This document shows positions 33,955 through 43,949 of a DNA stretch of 64,000 bases, piece by piece (position 1 is the stretch's first letter; the number at the start of each line of letters is the position of its first letter). The stretch comes from Mangrovimonas spongiae. GTDB taxonomy: Bacteria; Bacteroidota; Bacteroidia; Flavobacteriales; Flavobacteriaceae. A program made the position numbers and the translations under genes. The stretch spans positions 248,001 to 312,000 of the forward strand of contig NZ_RWBG01000004.1 of assembly GCF_003944795.1 (NCBI RefSeq). Reading direction: 5' to 3'. Under the pieces are notes generated by a model. It was not told the DNA's origin. It saw only the letters and a program-made list of their open reading frames with translations, and made no database searches.

Positions 33955-36000
33955 TTATTTTTTGGGAACTTGTATTTGAATGGTTGTACCTTTTCCTTTT
34001 TCTGAATTTATACTTAATTGTGCTTGTATAATTTGTGCGCGCTCTTTTAGGGTTTTCATCCCAAGACTATTTAAAAGTTGGCTGTTTTCGGTAAGGTCGA
34101 AACCAATACCATTATCTTTTATTTGAAATAATACATATTTCTCTGCTTCTTTGACCATAACATTACAGGCTTTAGCTTGTGAGTGTTTTTCAACATTATT
34201 TAAACATTCTTGAATCATACGATAAATAAATATTTCTTTATCCTTTGAGATGTTTAAATCTTGTATATCTATATCTTCTGAATAAAAAATATTGGAGTTT
34301 TTTTGAAAGTTTTCAACCGTGTTTTTTATCGATGCAATTAATCCTAACTTTTCAAATTGAAACGGATGCAAATGTTGAGACATATGTCTAACTTCATCTA
34401 TAGTATGGTCTATTAATGTTGTGTCTTTTGGCGATTCTGGGTTTAAAATTACTTTGTTTTTAATGAGAAGTAAATTTTGACCAATACTATCATGTAATTC
34501 GCTAGAAATACGCTTGCGTTCTGCTTCAACATTACTTATTAAATCTTGAGCAAAGTTTTTTTGGAGTTTCATTTTGTGTTTAGTAAACTTACGAGATCTC
34601 CATAAATAAAAAATAGTAAAAAGAGCTATTAAAAAAATGGCTCCAAAAATAATCCCCTGATTTTTAACTTTGTTTTGAGCAGAAAGCAATAATATGTTTT
34701 TTTGTTGCTTTTCTATTTCTAAGTCTTTTTTCTCGACTTCAAATTGAGTTTGCACATAGGCAAATCTCTTTTTTGATGCACTTTTGTTTAAAGAGTCCTT
34801 AATATGCAAGTAAGATTTGTAGTACGTAAGTGCTTTTTTATTTTCCTGTTGTTGCTCATAAATAGTAGCTAAAGTATGATGCGCTTGTAATATATTTAAA
34901 ACTTCCTCGGCTTGTTTTAATTCTGGCAGCAATTGTAATATAGCTTTTTCTGCTGTTTTTGTATTACAATGCTTTAAATCGTTATGTGCTTTACCAAAAG
35001 TGAAATAGGTTTTTAAAAAAGGCGTGTTATTAATATAACTACTATCTCTTTGTAGTTGTGCCAAAATTTGATCTGATTTTTGTAACTGATCTTGCCTAGC
35101 AAAAGTACCAACAGCATAAGCATTTGTAAGTATTGTAACAATTTTGCTAATATCTGTTTTGGGTAATAATTTAGAGTTTACTAAGGCTTGTTTTATATGA
35201 TGAAGCTCTACAGGTTCTTGTTCTTGTAAGTAGGCATCTATTGCAGCTCTTAAATGCGCCATTGCAACAACAGGTTTATGCTTTGTATTATGACCCAAAT
35301 TGTAAATAGGTTTTCTGGCTTTTTCAGCTTCTTCATATAAACCATTACTACTAAATAAGGTGCTTAATCCATTTTGAGTCCATAAGAAATATAGCGTGTC
35401 TTTTTGTTGCGTAAAAATCTCACTAGCCTTTTTAAAATAGGACGCACTTTCTGAAATATTATTGACCTTACCACTGTTTTCACCAGCTTTTAAATAAGCA
35501 TAACCATATTCTTGTAAGCTAGTGTCTTTAGATGTTTTTAAAGCTTCAATACATTCGTTTAAAATATTTAAAGATGTATTAAATTCCTGTTTATACGTTG
35601 CCGCTTCTGCATAATTAATATAAAAATTAGCAATGTCTTTAGGTTGATTACAATGGTATAAATTAGAGTAAAATTCTTTAGATAGTTTTAGAGCGTTGTC
35701 GTTATCAAATACCTCAAAAATATAATACTCTGTTAGCTTGTTGTTAAGAAAAAGTGCCTGATTCCACTTTTTGTTTTTAATAGCAATATTCCTAAAACTA
35801 TAAACTAGTTTAGAGCTCTCTTTTTCAATAGAAGTAGAGTCCTTTTCAAAATAATTAACAACATATTGTAATTTCTCTTTTTCTGAGGGTAATTGGTTTA
35901 ATTTTGTTTTAAATCTTTCAAAAGAGTAATTGTTCTGTGCTTGAATAGAAACACAGAAAAATAATAAATAGGTTAAGACAAGTATGTGTTTTATGTTAAT
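33955..36000 (-). CDS. TPR-containing sensor histidine kinase of the HisKA_3 type, non-ATG start
   Basis: About 681 residues if read from ATT at 36000 (M-NIKHILVLTYLLFFCVSIQAQ, a good signal peptide). The frame is open from there, with in-frame stops (TAG TAA) at 36013-36018, and contains no ATG, GTG or TTG near the start; CTG (36006), ATT (36000) or ATA (35994) must serve, or an ATG has been lost. Order: periplasmic tetratricopeptide-like helices (about 25-420), coiled coil, membrane segment near 450-466 (GIIFGAIFLIALFTIFYLW), dimerisation box with the phospho-accepting histidine near 503 (SSELHDSIGQNLL), and an ATPase domain (LNNVEKHSQA, GMKTLKERA). It presumably phosphorylates the regulator encoded just downstream. 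purL ends 30 bp upstream. Confidence 0.82.
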   Translation of the reverse strand: MNIKHILVLTYLLFFCVSIQAQNNYSFERFKTKLNQLPSEKEKLQYVVNYFEKDSTSIEKESSKLVYSFRNIAIKNKKWNQALFLNNKLTEYYIFEVFDNDNALKLSKEFYSNLYHCNQPKDIANFYINYAEAATYKQEFNTSLNILNECIEALKTSKDTSLQEYGYAYLKAGENSGKVNNISESASYFKKASEIFTQQKDTLYFLWTQNGLSTLFSSNGLYEEAEKARKPIYNLGHNTKHKPVVAMAHLRAAIDAYLQEQEPVELHHIKQALVNSKLLPKTDISKIVTILTNAYAVGTFARQDQLQKSDQILAQLQRDSSYINNTPFLKTYFTFGKAHNDLKHCNTKTAEKAILQLLPELKQAEEVLNILQAHHTLATIYEQQQENKKALTYYKSYLHIKDSLNKSASKKRFAYVQTQFEVEKKDLEIEKQQKNILLLSAQNKVKNQGIIFGAIFLIALFTIFYLWRSRKFTKHKMKLQKNFAQDLISNVEAERKRISSELHDSIGQNLLLIKNKVILNPESPKDTTLIDHTIDEVRHMSQHLHPFQFEKLGLIASIKNTVENFQKNSNIFYSEDIDIQDLNISKDKEIFIYRMIQECLNNVEKHSQAKACNVMVKEAEKYVLFQIKDNGIGFDLTENSQLLNSLGMKTLKERAQIIQAQLSINSEKGKGTTIQIQVPKK

Positions 36001-36030
36001 CCTCAGTATTTTTTACTATAAATATAAAGA

Positions 36031-39000
36031 TTACTTTTTATTTTCAATCCACTCTCTGGCATTCACAAAAGCTTCAACCCAAGGCGAAACTTCGTCTTGT
36101 CTGTTGCTTGGGTAGTGTGCCCAGTTCCATTGGAATGTAGAACGCTCAATGTGTGGCATCGTTACTAAGTGACGACCTGTTGCATCACATAGCATAGCGG
36201 TGTTGTAATCTGAACCATTAGGGTTGTGTGGGTATTCCGCGTAAGCGTATGTACCAACAATGTTGTATTGGTCTTCAGATTTTGGTAAGTTAAATTTACC
36301 TTCACCGTGAGAAATCCAAACTCCTAAAGTACTTCCTGCTAAACTTGATAACATTGCAGAATTGTTTTCCTGAATAGTTACAGAAGTAAATGAACTTTCG
36401 TGTTTATGAGAATCATTATGAACCATTTTACCATGAACATCATGCTCAGGGTTAATTAATTCTAATTCCATCCATAACTGACAACCGTTACAAATACCAA
36501 CCGATAACGTATCTTCACGTTTGAAGAAATTTTTAATCACTTCATTCGCTTTTTCGTTGTATTTGATAGCTCCGGCCCAACCTTTAGCAGAACCTAAAAC
36601 GTCTGAGTTTGAGAATCCACCAACAGCGCCTAAGAACTGTATGTCTTCAAGGGTTTCACGACCAGAAATTAAATCGGTCATGTGCACGTCTTTTACATCA
36701 AATCCAGCTAAGTACATCGCGTTTGCCATTTCACGCTCGGAGTTACTTCCTTTTTCACGTAAAATCGCTGCTTTCGGTCTTGGCTTACTTGCATCGATTA
36801 CAGGAAGTTTCCCTGTAAAGTGACTTGGGAAGGTGTACTGTAATGGCTGATTTTTATAATTGTCGTAACGGTCTTGTGCTAAACCGTTAGCCGTTTGTTT
36901 TTGATCTAATAAGAATGATGTTTTGTACCACATATCTCTTAATTTAGAGATGGTCATAGTAAATGCATCAGTATTATTAATCACGCTTAGCGTGTCGCTT
37001 TCTGTTACTTTACCAATGTTGAAGAAATCAATATTGGCAGCAGATAACGCCGTTTCGATTGAAGCATCTTTCGACTGAATCACTAAACCAGCATTTTCAG
37101 CAAACAACACTTTAAACGAATCGTTTTCAGCTAAAGCGGTAATATCTAATTCTGCACCTAAATTGTTGTCAGCAAAACATAACTCTAATAAGGTAGTAAT
37201 TAAACCACCAGAAGCTACATCGTGTCCTGCAACAATTTGTCCGTCAAGAATTAATTGTTGAATGGTGTTGAATACGTTTTTAACGTAAGCAGCAGATTGA
37301 ACATTTGGCGTATCATTACCAATTTTGTTAACCACCTGAGCAAATGAACTTCCGCCTAATTTAAAGTTGTCTTGAGATAGGTTGATATAATACACATCAC
37401 CAGCTCCTTTTTGGAATACAGGCTCAACCACTTTATTAATATCGATACAGTTTGCAGCAGCCGAAATAATTACCGTACCAGGAGCAATAACCTCTTCGTT
37501 AGGGTATTTTTGCTTCATGGATAAGGAATCCTTTCCGGTAGGAACGTTGATACCTAAATCGATGGCGAATTCTGAAACCGCTTCAACAGCTTCGTATAAA
37601 CGTGCATCTTCACCTTCATTTTTACAAGGCCACATCCAGTTTGCCGATAACGATACATTTTGTAATCCGTCTTTTAAAGGCGCCCAAATAATGTTGGTTA
37701 AGGCTTCAGTAATCGAGTTTCTACTTCCTGCCACCGGATTGATTAATCCAGAAACAGGTGAGTGACCGATAGACGTTGCGATACCTTCTTTGCCTTTAAA
37801 ATCTAAGGCCATCACACCAACATTGTTTAATGGAATTTGTAATGGACCAACACATTGTTGTTTTGCTACTTTTCCACCAACACAACGGTCTACTTTATTG
37901 GTTAACCAATCTTTAGAAGCGACAGCCTCTAATTGTAATAACTGGTCTAAATAATTGTAGAAGTTTTCTTTATTGTAAGCAACATCGGCGTAATTGCGAG
38001 CTACTTTTTTATCGTACATGAATGTTTTTGGAGAACTTCCAAACATATCATCCATGGCTAAATCCATTGGTTTATGCCCATTGGTTTTAGATTCAAATGT
38101 GAAACGGTGATTACCGGTTACATCACCAACAGTATACATTGGTGAACGCTCACGATCGGCAATTTTTTGTAATGTTTCAATATGTTTTTCGGCAATAACT
38201 AATCCCATACGTTCCTGAGATTCGTTACCGATAATTTCCTTGTCAGATAGTGTAGGGTCTCCTACAGGTAATTTATCTAAATCGATGTGTCCACCAGTTT
38301 CTTCAACTAATTCAGATAAACAGTTTAAGTGTCCACCCGCACCGTGATCGTGAATAGAAACAATGTAGTTTTCATCGCTTTCAACCATACCACGAACTGC
38401 ATTGGCAGCACGTTTTTGCATTTCAGGATTCGAACGTTGTACCGCGTTTAATTCGATACCTGATTCAAATTCTCCTGTATCAGCCGATGATACCGCAGCA
38501 CCACCCATACCAATACGGTAGTTTTCACCACCAAGGATAACTACTTTGTCACCAGTTTTAGGGGTGTCTTTTAAAGCTTGTTCAGCTTTACCATACCCAA
38601 TACCTCCGGCTTGCATAATGACTTTATCGAAACCTAATTTTCTGGCATCTTCTTCGTGCTCGAATGTTAGGACAGAACCACAGATTAATGGCTGACCGAA
38701 TTTGTTACCAAAATCTGAAGCACCATTAGACGCTTTAATTAAGATATCCATTGGCGTTTGGTATAACCACTTGCGCTCGTCCATAGCCTGTTCCCAAGGA
38801 CGGTTTTCTTCCAGACGCGAGTAAGATGTCATATAAACCGCAGTACCAGCTAAAGGTAACGAGCCTTTACCACCTGCTAAACGATCACGAATTTCACCTC
38901 CCGATCCTGTTGCAGCACCATTAAATGGCTCTACAGTAGTTGGGAAGTTGTGCGTTTCCGCTTTTAATGAAATAACAGATTCAAATTCTTTAGTTTCGTA

Positions 39001-39696
39001 AAAATCGGGCTTGTCAGCAGTTTTAGGAGCGAATTGCTCAACAACAGGTCCCTTTACAAAAGCAACGTTGTCTTTATATGCTGAAACGATATCGTTAGGA
39101 TTGGTTTCAGACGTTTTACGAATCATTTTAAATAATGATGTCGGTTTTTCTTCACCATCAATAATAAATGTTCCGTTAAAAATTTTGTGACGACAGTGCT
39201 CACTGTTTACTTGTGAGAAACCGAATACTTCAGAGTCGGTTAACGGGCGACCAATTTTTTCAGAAACACCTTCTAAGTAAGCTACTTCTTCATCACTTAA
39301 AGAAAGTCCTTCCTGAATGTTGTAAGCCGCGATATCTTCAATATCCAGAATAGGTTCTGGCTTGATATCTATTGTGAATGATTCTTGATTTAAGCCGTTG
39401 AATTTTTCAGAAATCATCGGATCAAAATCTTTGAAATCTTCAGAAACAGCTTCGAATTCCTCAATTCTGATGATGTCTTCAATCCCCATATTTTGAGTGA
39501 TTTCTACCGCGTTGGTACTCCAGGGCGTAATCATAGCGGCACGAGGTCCAACAAAAAAAGCATCCAATGATGCTTGCTCTATTTTAGGCTGGTTGCCAAA
39601 TAACCATACTAACTTTGAGATGGTGTCCGTTGATAATTCTTTTGTTGTTTGAACAGCAAAAACTTTGCTATTTGTGTTTCCAAAGAAATGAATCAT
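36031..39696 (-). CDS. purL: Phosphoribosylformylglycinamidine synthase (single-chain)
   Basis: 1221 residues, the length of the large single-polypeptide enzyme found in Gammaproteobacteria and Bacteroidota. Visible parts: the linker and AIR-synthase-like domains (VNSEHCRHKIFNG, ETHNFPTTVEPFNGAATGSGGEIRD, HDHGAGGHLNCLSE) and a C-terminal class I glutaminase with nucleophile Cys in VGICNGCQLWMEL and the His/Glu of HIERSTFQWNW. It makes FGAM from FGAR, glutamine and ATP in purine synthesis. Codon use is more GC-rich at third positions than its neighbours, as expected for a well-expressed housekeeping gene. Confidence 0.97.
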   Translation of the reverse strand: MIHFFGNTNSKVFAVQTTKELSTDTISKLVWLFGNQPKIEQASLDAFFVGPRAAMITPWSTNAVEITQNMGIEDIIRIEEFEAVSEDFKDFDPMISEKFNGLNQESFTIDIKPEPILDIEDIAAYNIQEGLSLSDEEVAYLEGVSEKIGRPLTDSEVFGFSQVNSEHCRHKIFNGTFIIDGEEKPTSLFKMIRKTSETNPNDIVSAYKDNVAFVKGPVVEQFAPKTADKPDFYETKEFESVISLKAETHNFPTTVEPFNGAATGSGGEIRDRLAGGKGSLPLAGTAVYMTSYSRLEENRPWEQAMDERKWLYQTPMDILIKASNGASDFGNKFGQPLICGSVLTFEHEEDARKLGFDKVIMQAGGIGYGKAEQALKDTPKTGDKVVILGGENYRIGMGGAAVSSADTGEFESGIELNAVQRSNPEMQKRAANAVRGMVESDENYIVSIHDHGAGGHLNCLSELVEETGGHIDLDKLPVGDPTLSDKEIIGNESQERMGLVIAEKHIETLQKIADRERSPMYTVGDVTGNHRFTFESKTNGHKPMDLAMDDMFGSSPKTFMYDKKVARNYADVAYNKENFYNYLDQLLQLEAVASKDWLTNKVDRCVGGKVAKQQCVGPLQIPLNNVGVMALDFKGKEGIATSIGHSPVSGLINPVAGSRNSITEALTNIIWAPLKDGLQNVSLSANWMWPCKNEGEDARLYEAVEAVSEFAIDLGINVPTGKDSLSMKQKYPNEEVIAPGTVIISAAANCIDINKVVEPVFQKGAGDVYYINLSQDNFKLGGSSFAQVVNKIGNDTPNVQSAAYVKNVFNTIQQLILDGQIVAGHDVASGGLITTLLELCFADNNLGAELDITALAENDSFKVLFAENAGLVIQSKDASIETALSAANIDFFNIGKVTESDTLSVINNTDAFTMTISKLRDMWYKTSFLLDQKQTANGLAQDRYDNYKNQPLQYTFPSHFTGKLPVIDASKPRPKAAILREKGSNSEREMANAMYLAGFDVKDVHMTDLISGRETLEDIQFLGAVGGFSNSDVLGSAKGWAGAIKYNEKANEVIKNFFKREDTLSVGICNGCQLWMELELINPEHDVHGKMVHNDSHKHESSFTSVTIQENNSAMLSSLAGSTLGVWISHGEGKFNLPKSEDQYNIVGTYAYAEYPHNPNGSDYNTAMLCDATGRHLVTMPHIERSTFQWNWAHYPSNRQDEVSPWVEAFVNAREWIENKK

Positions 39697-39728
39697 TATG
39701 TAAATGTTATAGTTGTGTTTTGAAAGTG

Positions 39729-39736
39729 CAAAAATA
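39729..39736 (-). promoter_or_regulatory. Candidate -7 element of purL
   Basis: Minus-strand TATTTTTG, a full TAnnTTTG match 33 bp before the start codon. The -33 element is weak. Confidence 0.4.
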
Positions 39737-39808
39737 CGCTTTTTAAGTTATAAAAACAGGCATTTTTTTGCAAACCTTAAGGATTGTTAACATGCTTTTT
39801 AACATTAC

Positions 39809-40669
39809 TTAGAAATATTTTTTAAGAATAGTAATTACCGAGTTGTAATAGGAGCGTCCAAATAAATTAAGGTGAATTAAGAGATAATATAACTGATAAA
39901 TTTCTATACGATTGGAAGTGAATTCATCGGTAGGAATGCTATCATGATATGCATTGTAGAAGTTTTCAGAGAATCCACCAAAAAGTTTAGTCATTGCAAT
40001 ATCAACTTCTGAATGCCCAAAATATATAGCCGGATCAATAAGGAAAGGAGTACCATTTTTAGAAATTAAATAATTCCCACCCCATAAGTCACCATGTAAA
40101 AGTGAAGGTTTTATATTTTGAAACAAAGGGTGAAAATTTTCAAGCATAATATTAATTGGAGGACATTCATTTTTAGAAATTAAACCGTTTTTTTGAGCTA
40201 GTTGCAGTTGTGGTAATAGTCTTTTGTTAACGTAAAAAGTGTTCCAAGAATTAGTTGGTTTGTTAGGTTGTTTGAGACTTCCAATAAAATTGTCTTTTTG
40301 TAAACCGAAGTAAGAATTCGTTTTTTGATGAAGTGTAGCAAGTTGTTTTCCTAAGGTTTTGAAATCTTTTGAGGAAGGGGATTTACTTTCAATAAATTCT
40401 AGAAGTAAATAAGATATGTTTTCAAATTTAGAGTAATCAAGAACCTTTGGCGTAGCGATTGTATTAGTATGGGCTATGGTTTTTAGGGCTTCGGCTTCAG
40501 TTTGAAACATGTTTAATGTATTTGAAGCTGTATTTGTTTTAAGAAAGTAACTTTGATCTGAAGTTATGATTTTAAAAGCTGAAGAAATATCGCCACCTGA
40601 AACGGACGTCATGCTTTTAATTTTGGCGCTAAGACTGTTTTCAATATGTTTTAGAAAAGCTTCATTCAT
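39809..40669 (-). CDS. Fructosamine kinase family protein
   Basis: 286 residues, the normal length. It has the aminoglycoside-phosphotransferase-like fold: FLKTN for the ATP-binding lysine (near residue 42), LLEFIES hinge, the catalytic loop LLHGDLWGGNYL (about 191-202) and the metal site FLIDPAIYFGHSEVDIAMTKLFGGF. Family members phosphorylate ketoamines (glycated proteins or ribulosamines) and help reverse glycation; bacterial substrates are uncertain. The gene lies between the nuclease gene and purL on the same strand, with terminator-bounded spacing. Confidence 0.9.
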   Translation of the reverse strand: MNEAFLKHIENSLSAKIKSMTSVSGGDISSAFKIITSDQSYFLKTNTASNTLNMFQTEAEALKTIAHTNTIATPKVLDYSKFENISYLLLEFIESKSPSSKDFKTLGKQLATLHQKTNSYFGLQKDNFIGSLKQPNKPTNSWNTFYVNKRLLPQLQLAQKNGLISKNECPPINIMLENFHPLFQNIKPSLLHGDLWGGNYLISKNGTPFLIDPAIYFGHSEVDIAMTKLFGGFSENFYNAYHDSIPTDEFTSNRIEIYQLYYLLIHLNLFGRSYYNSVITILKKYF

Positions 40670-40693
40670 GGTTAACCAAAGGTTATAAAAATA

Positions 40694-40722
40694 AAAAAGC
40701 CATCAAAATATTGATGGCTTTT
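40694..40722 (-). terminator. Terminator of the fructosamine kinase gene side / endonuclease gap
   Basis: GCCATCAA at 40699-40706 and TTGATGGC at 40711-40718 with a 4-base loop, an A run on the left and T run on the right. It lies 20 bp beyond the start side of the kinase gene and 20 bp after the stop of the leftward nuclease gene (40743), so it ends the nuclease transcript. Confidence 0.8.
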
Positions 40723-40742
40723 AAAATATAAGTAGCTTGTTT

Positions 40743-42626
40743 TTACTTCTTAATAAGTTTTTTGGTGATTTGCTGATTTCCGTTTGAAAGTTTTAAAATA
40801 TAAACACCAGAATTCAGCATTTGAACAGCAATAGTTCCATTAGTTGTCTTTCCTTTATTTACTAATCTTCCTAAAATATTGTAAACCTCATATTGCAAAG
40901 GTTTATTTGACGATACCCTAATGTAATTACCTTTTACAGGGTTAGGGTAAATAGTTAAATCAGCAAGGTGGTTTTCTTTAATGCTTAACGTTTGGTGGTT
41001 ACCCAGGTCATCACAGTTATCTTGCGGGTAACTATCCCATTCATTTATGTTAAATGTTGTTGTTGGCTCGCTTACTGTAGGTTTTCTTACTAGCGTCGTG
41101 TTTTCCGCAAAAGTAGTGCCGTCACCTAGGGTTCCAATAATATCTATTAAAACATCATTTTTAAATAACCCAATAGCATCATTTCCATTAAATCCTGTAA
41201 TAGAGTTATTTAAGTCATCGTATTCTGAAGTGCAAATTGTAGCACTTCCGTTGGCAATAACATATACATCTTCATGAGCTATTTGTGCATTTCCGGGGAA
41301 ACTGTAGGTCGTTGTCCAACTAGAATTACCATTACTACTAAGTTTTAACGAGTAACTAGACATATCTGTAATGTCGGCACCTGTAAAATTAGCTATTTCT
41401 AGAGCTTTGTTGTTGCTTCCTCCTTCAATATATTCTGAGAAGAAAATGTCTACACCTCCAGAAGAACCGTTATTAGTTGTTGTTTCACAATCTTGGTTAC
41501 TTAATCCAGATTCGTTTCCAGCGGCATCTAAAGCAACTATAGTGAAACAGTAATTAGTATCTGGTTGAAGCCCTGTAGCTGTAAAGTTTGTTGTATTTGT
41601 ATTAAATGTATTAACGCCATCTACATAAATGTCGTAAGCTGTTACAGCAATATTATCGGTAGCAGCACTCCAATTTAAATCAATAGAGGTATCTGTAGGA
41701 TTTGAAGCGACTAAGTTTGTTGGAGCTGTTGGTGCTTCGGTATCTGGTGTCACATTCCAAATTTCTGCAACCCATTCTGGATGATCAACAAAAGGGTTTC
41801 TGTTACTTTGGTGATTATTGAAAATATTATTGTTTCTATCTATTTCTTTTTGAGAAACAGGATCGTTTTGATGCCAAGTAATTAAAATATTTAAAAACGG
41901 ATCGGCAATGGCTTTGTTATTACTACCATCAAACATGGCGTAAGCACTCCAATTACTCATGTTGTCTTCGTAACGTGTTACAAAGTAAAAGTAAATACGC
42001 GCGATATCGCCTTTAAATTCATCAATAGGTTCGAAAACAGTACCTGAATATCCAGCAGAGTATCCACTATCTAGGTTGCCGCCAAGTTTTGAACCGTTTT
42101 GTGTTGGATTTGAAATACCACTTTGCGACACTAATTGTGAATTATCTACAACACCAAAAGGGAAATTACTTCTAAAGCCATTTACACGACCATCGGTTGG
42201 TAATAAATGATGCGCATCGCTACGCATAGGAGTTTGTTCGCTAAATACAGATTGGGGGATAACATGCTCTTTGTTATAGCAATCGCCTTCGCTGACATAG
42301 TTTCCACACTCATCGTTTACAGGCGAAAATGTATAAGGATCGGTTCCTGTTGGATTTTCAGAATATGGGTCAAGAATAGTGTTGCTTCCCGTTTCGTAAT
42401 AATTATCTAAATCGTAAGTAGCGATAAAGCCATCCATGGCATTATAACCTTGGTCGTTATGTAGGTATTCTGTTGCTAAATTATCATCGGTATCATCAAT
42501 GATTTCTTTAAGCTGTGTTTTAAGTGTGTATCCCGTTCCTGTAGCAGAGTCGTAATAACCTGCTGGCACTTGTGCAAACACGGTAGTTGTTATTAGGAGT
42601 AAAAAAAGGGAGTAAAATTGTTTCAT
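40743..42626 (-). CDS. Secreted endonuclease I with fibronectin III and lamin-tail domains, T9SS sorted
   Basis: 627 residues with signal peptide (TTTVFAQ). Residues about 20-275 are an endonuclease I domain: YNKEHVIPQSVFSEQTPMRSDAHHLLPTDGRVNGFRSNFPFG holds the catalytic His/metal cluster. A fibronectin type III domain follows (APTAPTNLVASNPTDTSIDLNWSAATDN, near 298-388). Next is a lamin-tail-like domain (IFFSEYIEGGSNNKALEIANFTG, near 395-540), and a C-terminal type A sorting domain (LTIYPNPVKGNYIRV). The enzyme probably degrades external DNA for nutrients or biofilm dispersal. This architecture is widespread in marine flavobacteria. The gene is 8 bp from the methyltransferase stop, so both may be on one transcript. 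Confidence 0.92.
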   Translation of the reverse strand: MKQFYSLFLLLITTTVFAQVPAGYYDSATGTGYTLKTQLKEIIDDTDDNLATEYLHNDQGYNAMDGFIATYDLDNYYETGSNTILDPYSENPTGTDPYTFSPVNDECGNYVSEGDCYNKEHVIPQSVFSEQTPMRSDAHHLLPTDGRVNGFRSNFPFGVVDNSQLVSQSGISNPTQNGSKLGGNLDSGYSAGYSGTVFEPIDEFKGDIARIYFYFVTRYEDNMSNWSAYAMFDGSNNKAIADPFLNILITWHQNDPVSQKEIDRNNNIFNNHQSNRNPFVDHPEWVAEIWNVTPDTEAPTAPTNLVASNPTDTSIDLNWSAATDNIAVTAYDIYVDGVNTFNTNTTNFTATGLQPDTNYCFTIVALDAAGNESGLSNQDCETTTNNGSSGGVDIFFSEYIEGGSNNKALEIANFTGADITDMSSYSLKLSSNGNSSWTTTYSFPGNAQIAHEDVYVIANGSATICTSEYDDLNNSITGFNGNDAIGLFKNDVLIDIIGTLGDGTTFAENTTLVRKPTVSEPTTTFNINEWDSYPQDNCDDLGNHQTLSIKENHLADLTIYPNPVKGNYIRVSSNKPLQYEVYNILGRLVNKGKTTNGTIAVQMLNSGVYILKLSNGNQQITKKLIKK

Positions 42627-42634
42627 TATAAATA

Positions 42635-43849
42635 TTATTTTTTCTTTTCTAACAATGCCATGTAAAAGCCATCAAAACCAGATTGATGTGCTAAAACTTT
42701 GTTGTCTTTTACAAAAGTAAAGTCTTTACCGAATTCTGATGTTAAAAATTTGTCAACTTGTTCTTGATTTTCTGATGGTAATACAGAGCAAGTGGCATAA
42801 ACTAGTTTTCCACCAGGTTTTACCATTCTGGAGTATTTTTGTAAAACGTCTTGTTGTGTTACTCGTATTCTATCCAGAAACTCTGGTTCTAATTTCCATT
42901 TGGCGTCGGGATTTCTGCGTAAAACACCTAAACCAGAACAAGGCGCATCAATTAAAACGCGATCAGCTTTCTTATATAGTTTTTTAATCGGTTTTGTAGA
43001 ATCCAACACACGCATATCAAAATTGTGAACGCCATTTCTTTTAGCACGAGTTTTTAGCTTTCTTAATTTACTTTCGTAAATATCCATAGCAATAACCTGT
43101 CCTTTATTTTGCATTAAAGCCGCTATATGTAAGGTTTTACCACCAGCTCCAGCACAAGTGTCAACCACTTTCATGCCAGGTTCTACATCTAAAAACTCGG
43201 CAACTAATTGCGAGGAGGCATCTTGTACTTCAAACCAACCATCTTTGAAAGCCTCAGTTTTAAATACATTAGCACGTTCTTTTAGTTTTAATGCAGATGG
43301 ATAACCGTCTAAAAATTCGGTTTCAATATCTTCAGATTGTAAGCGTTGTTGTAATTCTTTTTTTGTGGTTTTTAGAGTATTGACTCTTAAAATAACATCG
43401 GCTTGAACATTTTGCATGGCAATTTCTTTTGTCCAAAGGTCTTCACCAAGTTCTGCTACACCAACGTCATCTATCCAATCTGGAATAGAGTCGCGATATT
43501 TTCTAATTTTAGAAAGTTCATCAAAACGGCCTTTTATTTTGCGAGTTGGCGTGTTTTCAAAATACTTCCAATCGGGTAAACGAATACCTTTTAAGGTTGC
43601 CCATACGGCAAATAATCGCCAAAGATTATCACGATCAAAAGGTTCTTTTACATCGGCTATTTTGGCGTAAAGGCGTTTCCAGCGTACAATATCGTAAGTG
43701 GTTTCGGCAATAAAAGATCGGTCGCGACTTCCCCAGCGCTTATCACGCTTTAAAAGTTTTTGAATAACCTTGTCGGCATATTCCCCGTCGTTAAATATAT
43801 TATTTAAGCCATCTATAACGGCAAAACATAGGTTTCTGTGTAATCGCAT
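42635..43849 (-). CDS. RsmB/NOP-family RNA (cytosine-C5) methyltransferase
   Basis: 404 residues from the ATG at 43849 (MRLHRNLCFAVIDGL); a TTG seven codons upstream is possible but less likely. An N-terminal NusB-like RNA-binding region precedes a SAM-binding fold: VVDTCAGAGGKTLHIA, RVLIDAPCSGLGVLRRNPDAKW (catalytic-loop Cys of PCSG) and YATCSVLPSENQEQV (nucleophile Cys). These are the two cysteines of m5C RNA methyltransferases. The target is probably 16S rRNA, as for RsmB, but that cannot be told from sequence. Confidence 0.93.
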   Translation of the reverse strand: MRLHRNLCFAVIDGLNNIFNDGEYADKVIQKLLKRDKRWGSRDRSFIAETTYDIVRWKRLYAKIADVKEPFDRDNLWRLFAVWATLKGIRLPDWKYFENTPTRKIKGRFDELSKIRKYRDSIPDWIDDVGVAELGEDLWTKEIAMQNVQADVILRVNTLKTTKKELQQRLQSEDIETEFLDGYPSALKLKERANVFKTEAFKDGWFEVQDASSQLVAEFLDVEPGMKVVDTCAGAGGKTLHIAALMQNKGQVIAMDIYESKLRKLKTRAKRNGVHNFDMRVLDSTKPIKKLYKKADRVLIDAPCSGLGVLRRNPDAKWKLEPEFLDRIRVTQQDVLQKYSRMVKPGGKLVYATCSVLPSENQEQVDKFLTSEFGKDFTFVKDNKVLAHQSGFDGFYMALLEKKK

Positions 43850-43949
43850 TTCAATTGTATAAGCGTGCAAAGTTACGTTAAATCACATGAATACACGAAT
43901 ATTTTTATTATTAGAACGAATAGAAGTATCTTTCTTAAAAATTCATCTT

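Noticed and set aside
33955-35298. Kinase gene starting at TTG 35298
   Set aside because: The frame continues upstream without a stop into a TPR-like region and a signal peptide, so this TTG is an internal leucine codon.
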